From positions 1 through 64,000 of the forward strand of contig NZ_JAPZSP010000034.1 of NCBI RefSeq assembly GCF_027531705.1: 64,000 nt of DNA, given 5' to 3'. Numbering within the stretch: position 1 is the first letter of the stretch; every line of letters starts with the position of its first letter. This document shows positions 25,501 through 33,397 of this stretch, in pieces. Under the pieces are notes generated by a model. It saw only the letters and a list, made by a program, of their open reading frames with translations, did not search any database and was not told the origin of the DNA. This DNA is from Flavobacterium sp. (GTDB lineage Bacteria > Bacteroidota > Bacteroidia > Flavobacteriales > Flavobacteriaceae). The position numbers and the translations under genes are program-made.

Positions 25501-26397
25501 TTACTTATTATCTTTTTCTATTTTATTTCTAACAATAATATTTCTTCCTGGCATTTTGAATGGTAATAAACCAGACTTCAATATTATTCTTTGTCCTACT
25601 TCACCAGCAACGAATGAAGAAAACCCCATTCCTAATCCTGAATAACCTTGACAATTGATTATATACAAATCGCGTGCCAAAGGATAGGTTTTCTCAGCAA
25701 GGTTATTTTGCGAGGGGTAAATATACGAATTGCTTTTGGAATTTTTAACACTTAAAACTGTAATATTTTCTAGTGCAGCATTAGATTGTTCTATCCAGTT
25801 TAAACCAACAACGCCTATCATTCCGTTGTTTTCAGACACATATTTAATAACTTCTTCATTTGTTTTGAAAGAGTAAATATTTTTGTTTGTACTTGCTTTT
25901 ATTCCAGCCAAATCATTCAAATATCTTACAGAACTTGAGTTTGGATTATCAAAAACAAGTCCTTTTATTTTTGTTGAGGTTGATCCATTTAAAAATGCGG
26001 TAATTTCCTCAATAGAAATTAATGTGTCTTTTGTTTTTTTATTTGAAATTAAAACAATTGCATCTGTAGCAAAATGAGTTTGCTTTGGAAAAATTTTTCT
26101 TGAGGCAAAAACTTTTTGTTCTTCATTTGTCAATTGTCTTGTAAGAACAGCAATTTTGGTAGTATCTTTTACTAAACCTTGAATAATTTCATTCTCAGAT
26201 TTTGAAATCAATTGAATTTTTCCATCATAGCGACTTTCAAATATTTCTACTTGTTCGTCTATAATTGGGCGAAGACTTTCATCCACAAAAACGCTAGCGT
26301 TCCCTTTTAGAATTGTTTCTTGGTCGTTTTTTTTATTACAATTGATTGTAATGACAGAAAGTGCCAAGATGGTAGTGAAAACAAAATATTTTTTCAT
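25501..26397 (-). CDS. PstS-like substrate-binding lipoprotein
   Basis: 298 residues. Lipobox-like N-terminus with Cys20 (ITINC), so probably a lipoprotein. The body resembles the phosphate-binding-protein-like fold (GNASVFVDESLRPIID, IAVLTRQLTNEE, ATDAIVLISNK, YPLARDLYIINCQG). No ABC permease or ATPase is nearby. It is embedded in the ExbB-ExbD-TonB operon, as in other flavobacteria. The ligand is not evident, and a role other than phosphate uptake is likely given the context. Confidence 0.82.
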   Translation of the reverse strand: MKKYFVFTTILALSVITINCNKKNDQETILKGNASVFVDESLRPIIDEQVEIFESRYDGKIQLISKSENEIIQGLVKDTTKIAVLTRQLTNEEQKVFASRKIFPKQTHFATDAIVLISNKKTKDTLISIEEITAFLNGSTSTKIKGLVFDNPNSSSVRYLNDLAGIKASTNKNIYSFKTNEEVIKYVSENNGMIGVVGLNWIEQSNAALENITVLSVKNSKSNSYIYPSQNNLAEKTYPLARDLYIINCQGYSGLGMGFSSFVAGEVGQRIILKSGLLPFKMPGRNIIVRNKIEKDNK

Positions 26398-26494
26398 ATG
26401 TGTAAATTTTATTTTTTAGCGGTCACATATGTTATCGCCTTTTTACTCATAGGTGTTTGCTTACGCAAACTTGTTGTTAGTGGCGATTTCATAA

Positions 26495-26725
26495 TTACTC
26501 TTTATTTGATTCAACAAGGCGTACAAACCTGAAAAAGGAATACACAATTAATAAAACTCCAAAAGCGATTCTATATTGTGTTTCCATTTGCAAAGGAAGT
26601 TTTTTCCAGAAGATTATTAGTAAGCCTAATGTTAAATAAATCAAAAAAAACAGTATTCCTATAACGAGAAGAAATCGCTCTTTAAGCGATTTCTTCATGA
26701 ATTTGTCAATTATTTTGTCAAGCAT
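26495..26725 (-). CDS. Small inner-membrane protein with two TM helices
   Basis: 76 residues. A basic N-terminus (KKSLKERF), then two hydrophobic stretches (about 19-40 and 51-68) joined by a short KLPLQMETQ loop. The start codon shares one base with the tonB stop codon, so it is translationally coupled to tonB. I do not recognise a family. Its location between tonB and the solute-binding protein suggests a part in the TonB complex. Confidence 0.7.
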   Translation of the reverse strand: MLDKIIDKFMKKSLKERFLLVIGILFFLIYLTLGLLIIFWKKLPLQMETQYRIAFGVLLIVYSFFRFVRLVESNKE

Positions 26726-27525
26726 TATTCAGCAGATTGAATATTGATTGGCAAAGAATAAAGTACACGTACTTTTTTACCATTTTGTTCTCCTGGATTC
26801 CATTTTGGACAGTTTTTTAACACACGAATTGCTTCTTTTCCTGTTCCGTAACCTATATCTCTGATAACTTTGATATCAGTTAATGAACCATCTTTTTCAA
26901 CAACGAATGAAACGAAAACTTTTCCTTTCAATCCTTCTTCTTCAGGGACTTGGTAGTTTTTACCAACATAACCGTAGAATTTTTCAATTCCACCCGGAAA
27001 ATCTGGTTTTACCTCGATACCAGCAGTGTTATAGATATTGTTATCTACTTCTTCTACAACATCTTTTGGACCGTTTCCTACTGGTTCAACAGTAAGTTCA
27101 GCATCTGGATCTCCTTTGATGTTTTCTTTACCAAGATTTTTGTCTTTTATTTCTTCAATCTTCGGTGGTTCTTCTGTTACCTCATTTGTTTTTGCCACAA
27201 CTGGTTTAACAAATTTTACCTGATCCACTTTAGGAGGTGGAGGTGGAGGTGGAGGAAGATTTTCTTTTGGTTTTTCTTCTTTTGGAGGTAATTTTACCGT
27301 AGTAATTTTAGTATCCAAAACCGCTTCGTCATTTGCTGTTGCGTTTCCAATAAATTCTGCAATTTTTGGAGTTGCAACTGCTATGGCAAATACAATTGCA
27401 CCAATTATCAAAGCACGAGTTGTAGTTTTGGTGTTGTCCTTACGTAATTCGTAAGCACCATAACTTTTGTTACGTCCTTCAAAAACGATGTCTAACCATT
27501 GTTTTCCTAATAGGTCTAATTTCAT
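26725..27525 (-). CDS. tonB: Energy transducer TonB
   Basis: 266 residues. A cytosolic N-terminus with GKQWLDIVFEGRNKSYGAYELR, typical of Bacteroidota TonB, one TM helix at about 37-53, a proline block at 91-98, an acidic periplasmic linker, and the TonB C-terminal domain from about 175 (PGGIEKFYGYVGKNY, GKVFVSFVVEKDG, NCPKWNPGEQNGKKVRV). It passes proton-motive energy from ExbB/ExbD to outer-membrane receptors. Fourth in the operon after exbB and two exbD genes. Confidence 0.95.
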   Translation of the reverse strand: MKLDLLGKQWLDIVFEGRNKSYGAYELRKDNTKTTTRALIIGAIVFAIAVATPKIAEFIGNATANDEAVLDTKITTVKLPPKEEKPKENLPPPPPPPPKVDQVKFVKPVVAKTNEVTEEPPKIEEIKDKNLGKENIKGDPDAELTVEPVGNGPKDVVEEVDNNIYNTAGIEVKPDFPGGIEKFYGYVGKNYQVPEEEGLKGKVFVSFVVEKDGSLTDIKVIRDIGYGTGKEAIRVLKNCPKWNPGEQNGKKVRVLYSLPINIQSAE

Positions 27526-27558
27526 ATTTTTATCTTTTTAAATACCAATTAAATGATA

Positions 27559-28125
27559 TTATTGATTCATTTTGTCGGCCAATGCTTTTTCTTCAGGAGT
27601 AAAGTCATTTACGATAGCATATGTTGGAACTGCGCATATTGCCATTTCATCTAAAATATCAACTAAATTTCTATAAGTTGATTTTTTTGTAGGCTTAATG
27701 ATTACAATCATTCCTTTTTTCGGATCTCCAGTAACTTCAGGAATAGATTTTACTCTTTTTAAGATTTCTTTTCTAATTCCGTCTTTGCCATGAACAGCGT
27801 CTGCAGGAGCGCCACCAGCTTCTGGTGTTGCTTGTAAACCATGAAACCATTTGATTTTATCGTTTGCACCTAAGATAATGGTCATGGTTCTTCTTTGGTC
27901 AACTTTTATGTCAGCCTCTTTTTTGTTTGGATCATCTTCTTTATCTGGTAAACCTAAATTCATAGATTGAGGTTTTGATAATGAAGTAGTTAACATAAAG
28001 AAAGTGATCAATAAGAATGCCAAATCCACCATTGCTGTAAGGTCAACTTTGGAGTTTTGTTTTTTACTCCTAACCTTGCCACTGCCTTTTTTGCCACCGC
28101 CGTCGCCGGTATTTAATTCAGCCAT
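27559..28125 (-). CDS. exbD: ExbD/TolR-type protein 2
   Basis: 188 residues. A basic Gly/Lys-rich N-terminus, a single TM helix at about 31-48 with the conserved channel Asp34 (LTAMVDLAFLLITFF), then a periplasmic domain (IIKPTKKSTYRNLVDILDEM). Works with ExbB as part of the proton-driven motor. Second of two adjacent exbD genes; two divergent ExbD copies are usual in flavobacteria. Confidence 0.93.
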   Translation of the reverse strand: MAELNTGDGGGKKGSGKVRSKKQNSKVDLTAMVDLAFLLITFFMLTTSLSKPQSMNLGLPDKEDDPNKKEADIKVDQRRTMTIILGANDKIKWFHGLQATPEAGGAPADAVHGKDGIRKEILKRVKSIPEVTGDPKKGMIVIIKPTKKSTYRNLVDILDEMAICAVPTYAIVNDFTPEEKALADKMNQ

Positions 28126-28144
28126 TTTGTGTCTTTTTTAATTG

Positions 28145-28786
28145 TTATTTAGTTTCAGATGGTCTTGGTGCTGCACGCAAACCAGTTACTAAACTAAAAC
28201 TATTTATTTTTTGATCCTGTAAAATATCCATAATTTGTTTAATTTTTGGATACTGTTGGTTTGCATCACCTTTTATAGCGAATTCAAGTTCTTTATCTGC
28301 CACGGCAATGTTAGCTTGACGTGCAGTATAAATCCAGTCTTTCAATTGATTATTTATTGAATCATGTGGAATTCCAGGCTGAACATTTGGTTTGTTTCTG
28401 TCTGCACCAGACATAGCAAGTATTTGTTTTAAAGCTTCGATTGGAACTCCAAATTCGTCAATAAGAGCAAATTGTTGTTTTTCTTGGTCTGTAAAAGTCA
28501 TTTTGTACTGCTCAGCCATTAACTCTAACGTTTTAACACGAACATCTTTTCCTTTAACACCAAAGAATACTGCATCTTTACCATCTGATTTTCCTATTGT
28601 AAGGGTTGATAAATCAGTTTCAGGTAATTTTGTTTGCACAGTTGAACTTGGTGTATCAACAACAATTGGCTCAGGAAGCTTTGCAGTTGCGGTTAAAATG
28701 AAAAACGTAAGTAAAAGGAAAGCTACGTCACACATTGCTGTCATGTCGGTTGATGTAGACTTCTTAGACATTTTTATTTTTGCCAT
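28145..28786 (-). CDS. exbD: ExbD/TolR-type protein 1
   Basis: 213 residues. One N-terminal TM helix at about 18-35 containing the channel Asp20 (TAMCDVAFLLLTFFI). The periplasmic part is longer than in the next ExbD and ends LVTGLRAAPRPSETK. Located 19 bases upstream of exbD2 and 44 bases downstream of exbB. It may pair with ExbD2 in a mixed complex. Confidence 0.92.
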   Translation of the reverse strand: MAKIKMSKKSTSTDMTAMCDVAFLLLTFFILTATAKLPEPIVVDTPSSTVQTKLPETDLSTLTIGKSDGKDAVFFGVKGKDVRVKTLELMAEQYKMTFTDQEKQQFALIDEFGVPIEALKQILAMSGADRNKPNVQPGIPHDSINNQLKDWIYTARQANIAVADKELEFAIKGDANQQYPKIKQIMDILQDQKINSFSLVTGLRAAPRPSETK

Positions 28787-28830
28787 TTTTATCTTTATAT
28801 ATTACTAACTTAAACGTTAATAAATTATTA

Positions 28831-29649
28831 TTATTTTAGAGTTCCTCTAAATCTTCTGTAAGTATTTACAATTGCTGTGCCAGCTTCGTCAATTGAATAA
28901 GTTAAAGTATCAATTTTTGATGTAAACAAGTTGTAAGAAATAATCGCTAAAGCTGATGTAGAAATTCCTGTAGCAGTATTAATAAGTGCCTCAGAAATAC
29001 CATTTGCTAATGCAGATGAATCTGGTGCTCCAGCAGCAGATAATGCACTAAACGCTTTAATCATACCTGTTACTGTTCCTAATAATCCAGCAAGTGTTCC
29101 AAGAGAAACTAATGTAGAAAGAATAGTCATGTGTTTTTCTAACATTGGCATTTCTAATGAAGTAGCTTCTTCGATTTCTTTGTGAATCATTTCTGAAGCT
29201 TCTTCGCTTGTAAATCCTTCTTTTTTAACATCTTGGTATTTTACAAGAGCTGCTTTGATTGCATTTGCAACAGAACCTTTTTGTTTGTCACAAGCATCAA
29301 CAGCTTCATCTATGTTACCTTGAGAGATGCTACTTTGTACTTTTCTCATGAAAGCATCAAGATTTCCTTTACCAGCTGCTTTAGAGATAACGAAATATCT
29401 TTCGAATGAGAAAACGATAACCATTAATAATAATCCCATCAAAACTGGTACAATAGGACCTCCTTTATAAACCATTGCTAGATAATTTCCTGGTAGTGGG
29501 TGACCTGTATTAACTCCACCTTCAAAGTTAGAACCAGCTCCCATTATGAAATTCCAGATTAACCATCCTACGAAAATACATAATACAATTACAATTCCAG
29601 AGAACATTCCTCCTCCATTTGAACCACTTTCTTTTTTTGCGTTTGCCAT
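28831..29649 (-). CDS. exbB: MotA/TolQ/ExbB proton channel protein
   Basis: 272 residues, three TM segments: about 15-35, about 65-85 (VPVLMGLLLMVIVFSFERYF) and the long pair region near 170-235 with GLLGTVTGMIKAFSALS, the ExbB signature. Forms the inner-membrane motor with ExbD and energises TonB. First gene of a seven-gene operon, with a perfect -7 box 67 bases upstream of its ATG. Confidence 0.95.
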   Translation of the reverse strand: MANAKKESGSNGGGMFSGIVIVLCIFVGWLIWNFIMGAGSNFEGGVNTGHPLPGNYLAMVYKGGPIVPVLMGLLLMVIVFSFERYFVISKAAGKGNLDAFMRKVQSSISQGNIDEAVDACDKQKGSVANAIKAALVKYQDVKKEGFTSEEASEMIHKEIEEATSLEMPMLEKHMTILSTLVSLGTLAGLLGTVTGMIKAFSALSAAGAPDSSALANGISEALINTATGISTSALAIISYNLFTSKIDTLTYSIDEAGTAIVNTYRRFRGTLK

Positions 29650-29715
29650 TTTTTTTAAATTTTAATAGTTTTAAATAATTTATTAGTTTTAGTTGTAAAT
29701 AAACTTGAATAGGAG

Positions 29716-29723
29716 CAAATTTA
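29716..29723 (-). promoter_or_regulatory. -7 box of the exbB operon (TAAATTTG)
   Basis: Exact TAnnTTTG on the minus strand. The rest of the 29650-30036 gap is very AT-rich and holds only a -7-like TATCTTGC (29996-30003) for the plus-strand gene. Confidence 0.6.
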
Positions 29724-30036
29724 ATTTTTTAGTTTAAATAAAAAAACTTTTTTTGTTATTTATAACATTCTCTTAAAACTGATATTTTCACGAAATTAAT
29801 TTTATTGAATAAGTGTTTTTTATGAAAAAAGTTCAAAAGTTTGTGTTAATAAGCGATTATGTTATTTTCTTGTTTTTTATTACAACGCAAATTTTAACGT
29901 TAATAGTATGCAAAACGACTAGTTTTTTTTTCTGAATCAAAAAAAACATCAAAATATATTGATTTTAGAACACTAAATAAATATTCAAAAATTGTTATCT
30001 TGCGCTAAAATAAAGGACTTCTAAATAATATAATCA

Positions 30037-31545
30037 ATGACTCAAAAAGAAGCATTCGTAAAACAAATAAATGAAGGATATACTTCAAAAGGAGATAGTA
30101 TTTTACTTGGTGCTGCCATGTTGGAGGGCGAAACTGTTGGAGAAACACAAGTAAAAATTCCATTAAAAACATTAAATCGTCACGGATTAATTGCTGGAGC
30201 GACTGGAACAGGGAAAACCAAAACCATTCAGGTTTTATCAGAACAATTGTCTTCTTTTGGAATTCCTGTTTTGATGATGGATATTAAAGGTGATTTTTCT
30301 GGAATTGCACAACCTGGTGAAGAAAAAGAATTTATAACAGAACGTCACGCAAAAATTAATATTCCCTATATAACTTCAGGATTTCCAGTTGAATTGATGA
30401 CACTTTCGGCACAAGATGGTGTTAGATTAAGAGCCACAATTTCTGAATTTGGACCAGTTCTTTTTTCCAGAATTCTTGATTTGAATGATACACAAGCTGG
30501 TGTGATGGCTGTTGTTTTCAAATATTGTGATGATAACAAAATGCCTTTATTAGATTTAAAAGACATTAAAAAAGTCCTTAATTATATAACAGAAGAAGGG
30601 AAAGACGAGATTTCTGAAAACTACGGAAAAATTTCAACAGCTACTACTGGAACAATTTTGAGAAAAATTATAGAACTTGAACAACAAGGTGGCGATTTCT
30701 TTTTTGGAGAAAAATCATTTGAAATTGATGATTTAATGCGAATCGACGAAAACGGAAAAGGATACATTAATATATTACGACTAACCGATATTCAAGATAA
30801 ACCGAAGTTGTTTTCAACTTTTATGTTGAGTTTATTGGCAGAAATTTACCAACAAATGCCCGAAAAAGGCGATGTAGAACAACCTGAATTAGTTTTGTTT
30901 ATAGATGAAGCGCACCTTATTTTTAATGAAGCAAGTAAGGTTTTATTAGATCAAATTGAAACCATAGTAAAATTGATTCGTTCCAAAGGAATTGGCGTTT
31001 ATTTTATTACTCAAAACCCAATGGATATTCCGAAAGGTGTTTTGGCGCAATTAGGATTAAAAATCCAACATGCTTTGAGGGCTTTTACCGCAAATGACCG
31101 ACAAGCTATAAAACAAACGGCAGACAATTACCCAACTTCTGATTATTATCAAACTGATGAAATTTTGACTTCGCTCGGAATTGGAGAAGCTTTGGTAACA
31201 GCATTGAATGAAAAAGGAATTCCAACACCATTAGCTGCTACTATGCTTCGCGCACCACAAAGTAGAATGGATATTTTGGCGGATTCTGAAATAGAAGCAG
31301 TTAATTCAAAATCTAAGTTGGTTAAAAAATATGCCGAAGAAGTTGACCGAGAAAGTGCTTACGAAATTCTAAATAAAAAACTTGAAGAAGCCGTTCAAGC
31401 TGCTGAAGAAGTTGCCGAAGAAAAAGAAGAGGAAAAAGGACCAAGTACAGCTGAAGTTATTGGTAAATCGGTGACTAAAGTGGTTACAAGTGCTAGTTTT
31501 ATTCGCGGAGCTTTTAGTGTTTTGATGAAGTTGTTGAAGAAATAA
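30037..31545 (+). CDS. HerA/DUF853-type ATPase (YjgR-like)
   Basis: 502 residues. Walker A GATGTGKT at 54-61, Walker B LVLFIDEAHLIF near 285-296, and a VYFITQNPMDIP segment as in the family. The last 60 residues are a charged, Glu-rich helix and a Lys-rich tail. Helicase-HerA-like proteins of this kind are hexameric ATPases whose cellular role is poorly known. No NurA nuclease or defence gene is nearby, so a housekeeping role is more likely than a defence one. Confidence 0.88.
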   Translation: MTQKEAFVKQINEGYTSKGDSILLGAAMLEGETVGETQVKIPLKTLNRHGLIAGATGTGKTKTIQVLSEQLSSFGIPVLMMDIKGDFSGIAQPGEEKEFITERHAKINIPYITSGFPVELMTLSAQDGVRLRATISEFGPVLFSRILDLNDTQAGVMAVVFKYCDDNKMPLLDLKDIKKVLNYITEEGKDEISENYGKISTATTGTILRKIIELEQQGGDFFFGEKSFEIDDLMRIDENGKGYINILRLTDIQDKPKLFSTFMLSLLAEIYQQMPEKGDVEQPELVLFIDEAHLIFNEASKVLLDQIETIVKLIRSKGIGVYFITQNPMDIPKGVLAQLGLKIQHALRAFTANDRQAIKQTADNYPTSDYYQTDEILTSLGIGEALVTALNEKGIPTPLAATMLRAPQSRMDILADSEIEAVNSKSKLVKKYAEEVDRESAYEILNKKLEEAVQAAEEVAEEKEEEKGPSTAEVIGKSVTKVVTSASFIRGAFSVLMKLLKK

Positions 31546-31565
31546 TTTTAATTGTGTTTGATTTT

Positions 31566-31925
31566 ATGAAAAAATACCTAATCCAAAAAATACCTTTTAT
31601 TGTTCCGACAACTGATGGAAAATTGATTGAAGAACATCATGGCAAAGCAGCAACCAATAATAATGACATTTCAATTGCTCACATGATTGCTCCGCCAAAA
31701 TGGAGTGAACCTTTTCAAACACCAGAATTTGAAGAATACACCTATATTATTTCGGGTAAAAAGCAATTTATTATTGAAGACGAAATTGTAATTTTAGAAG
31801 CAGGTCAATCTATTAGAATTGAAGCTAATACAAGAGTTCAATATTCAAACCCGTTCGACGAACCCTGCGAATATATTGCCATTTGCAAACCTGCATTTGA
31901 TTTTACCAAAGTGCATCGTGAGTAA
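31566..31925 (+). CDS. Small cupin-domain protein
   Basis: 119 residues from ATG 31566; a GTG at 31554 would add four residues. A single beta-barrel cupin: motif 1 around PEFEEYTYIISGKKQF and motif 2 around LEAGQSIRIEANTRVQYSNP. Only one clear metal-type His/Glu set is visible (EEYTYI), and the usual motif-1 HxH is absent. It starts 20 bases after the ATPase gene, so they may be co-transcribed. Function unknown. Confidence 0.75.
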   Translation: MKKYLIQKIPFIVPTTDGKLIEEHHGKAATNNNDISIAHMIAPPKWSEPFQTPEFEEYTYIISGKKQFIIEDEIVILEAGQSIRIEANTRVQYSNPFDEPCEYIAICKPAFDFTKVHRE

Positions 31926-31936
31926 AACACCAATAT

Positions 31937-31997
31937 TGAAATTCCAAATTCCAAGTTTTAAATAAATTGGGATTTGGGATTTTTTATTTGGAATTTA
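31937..31997. repeat. Inverted microrepeat (AATTCCAA type)
   Basis: Left arm AAATTCCAAATTCCAAG-like, right arm TTGGGATTTGGGA and TTTGGAATTT in inverse. It overlaps the 3' end of kmo. Confidence 0.6.
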
Positions 31998-33330
31998 ATA
32001 ATTGAATAATCCTATTTTCAACTTCTTCCGAATTCCATTTTTCCTCAATGTTGTCTATTTTCAAAATTTCTTCCATGATTTCATTTTGTCTATCACCAAT
32101 GGCTAATGCTTCTGAGTAAGGTTGTAAACTAAAAGTAACACGACTATAAAGTGGCATCCATTTTTCTGGATGTTTATCGGAAAACCATTTTTCGATTTTC
32201 TTTTGAAGTAGAAACTTTTCATCTGCGGTTTTGGCACTCATTTCCATAAAATTTCTTCTTGAAAGTTCAGCTATTGCATCGGCATTTGGTTTACGACTGT
32301 TTTCATATTCATTAAGTAGGTTTGCCCAATCATCGCCATACTTGTCTATCATTTGATTTAAAACTGTAATGTCTTCAAAACCTGCATTCATTCCGTGGCC
32401 ATAGAACGGCACAATAGCATGGCAAGCATCGCCAATTAAGGCAACTTTATCTGAATATGTCCACGGAAAACACTTCATGGTTACCAAATAACTAGTTGGA
32501 TTTTTGAAAAAATCTTCTACTAAATCAGGAATTACATCTTTGGTATCAGGAAAATATTGTTCGAAAAAGTTTTCTAATTGCTCTTTTGTTTTCAATGATT
32601 CAAACGAATTTTCGCCATCATGTGGCATAAAAAGTGTGCAAGTAAAACTTCCATCCAAATTAGCCAAAGCCATTAACATAAATTTTCCGCGTGGCCAAAT
32701 GTGTAAAGAATTTTTATCTAATTTGTGCGTACCGTCTTCGTTGGCAGGAATGTGCAACTCTTTATAACCAATTTCTAAAAATTCTTGCGAATAATTAAAC
32801 ATACTTTGGCGTTGCATACGGTGACGAATTCTAGAAAATGCACCGTCTGAACCAAAAGTTAAATCATAATTTTCTGTAGTCCATTCACCTCGTTCTGTTT
32901 CTCCAATAGAAATCGTTGCAGTTGTTAAATCGACATCCCAAACTTTTTGTTCAAACTTAAAATTTACGCCAGCTTGTTCGGCTAAATCTATCATTTTTTT
33001 GTTCAAAACGCCTCGTGAAAGCGAATAAATACATTCGCCATCTTTTCCATAATTTTGATAAATTAACTCACCATCTTGCTTGTGAATGGCTCTTTTATCT
33101 ACAGGAATTCCAATTTTTTCAATTTCCTCACGTAGTCCAATATCTTCTAATGTTTTCCAGCCACGATTTGACATAACAAGGTTTATAGATCGGCCTGAAA
33201 AATTTATCTTTCTAATGTCGGCACTTCTGTCAAAAACATCAACTTGATGTCCTCTTTTTTTGAGGTATATTGCCAATAAAGTTCCAACTAAACCTGAACC
33301 TACAACGGCTATTTTTTTGGGAGTTTGCAT
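31984..33330 (-). CDS. kmo: Kynurenine 3-monooxygenase
   Basis: FAD-dependent hydroxylase making 3-hydroxykynurenine. 448 residues: dinucleotide motif GSGLVGTLLA at 11-20, the KMO-type RSADIRKINFSGRSINLVMS segment, the second FAD motif GDACHAIVPFYGHGMNAGFED near 303-323, and a hydrophilic C-terminus. With kynU 6 kb away on the same strand it points to tryptophan degradation towards 3-hydroxyanthranilate or de novo NAD. Not in one operon with kynU. Confidence 0.92.
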   Translation of the reverse strand: MQTPKKIAVVGSGLVGTLLAIYLKKRGHQVDVFDRSADIRKINFSGRSINLVMSNRGWKTLEDIGLREEIEKIGIPVDKRAIHKQDGELIYQNYGKDGECIYSLSRGVLNKKMIDLAEQAGVNFKFEQKVWDVDLTTATISIGETERGEWTTENYDLTFGSDGAFSRIRHRMQRQSMFNYSQEFLEIGYKELHIPANEDGTHKLDKNSLHIWPRGKFMLMALANLDGSFTCTLFMPHDGENSFESLKTKEQLENFFEQYFPDTKDVIPDLVEDFFKNPTSYLVTMKCFPWTYSDKVALIGDACHAIVPFYGHGMNAGFEDITVLNQMIDKYGDDWANLLNEYENSRKPNADAIAELSRRNFMEMSAKTADEKFLLQKKIEKWFSDKHPEKWMPLYSRVTFSLQPYSEALAIGDRQNEIMEEILKIDNIEEKWNSEEVENRIIQLLNSK

Positions 33331-33397
33331 TTAATTCGTATAAAGCGGTTTTGCAAATTTATTCTTTTTTGTCGTTTTGTCGATTAAAGAATCTCAA

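Noticed and set aside
30037..31545. HerA-type defence system
   Set aside because: No SIR2, NurA or DUF4297 partner. The neighbours are a cupin and kmo.
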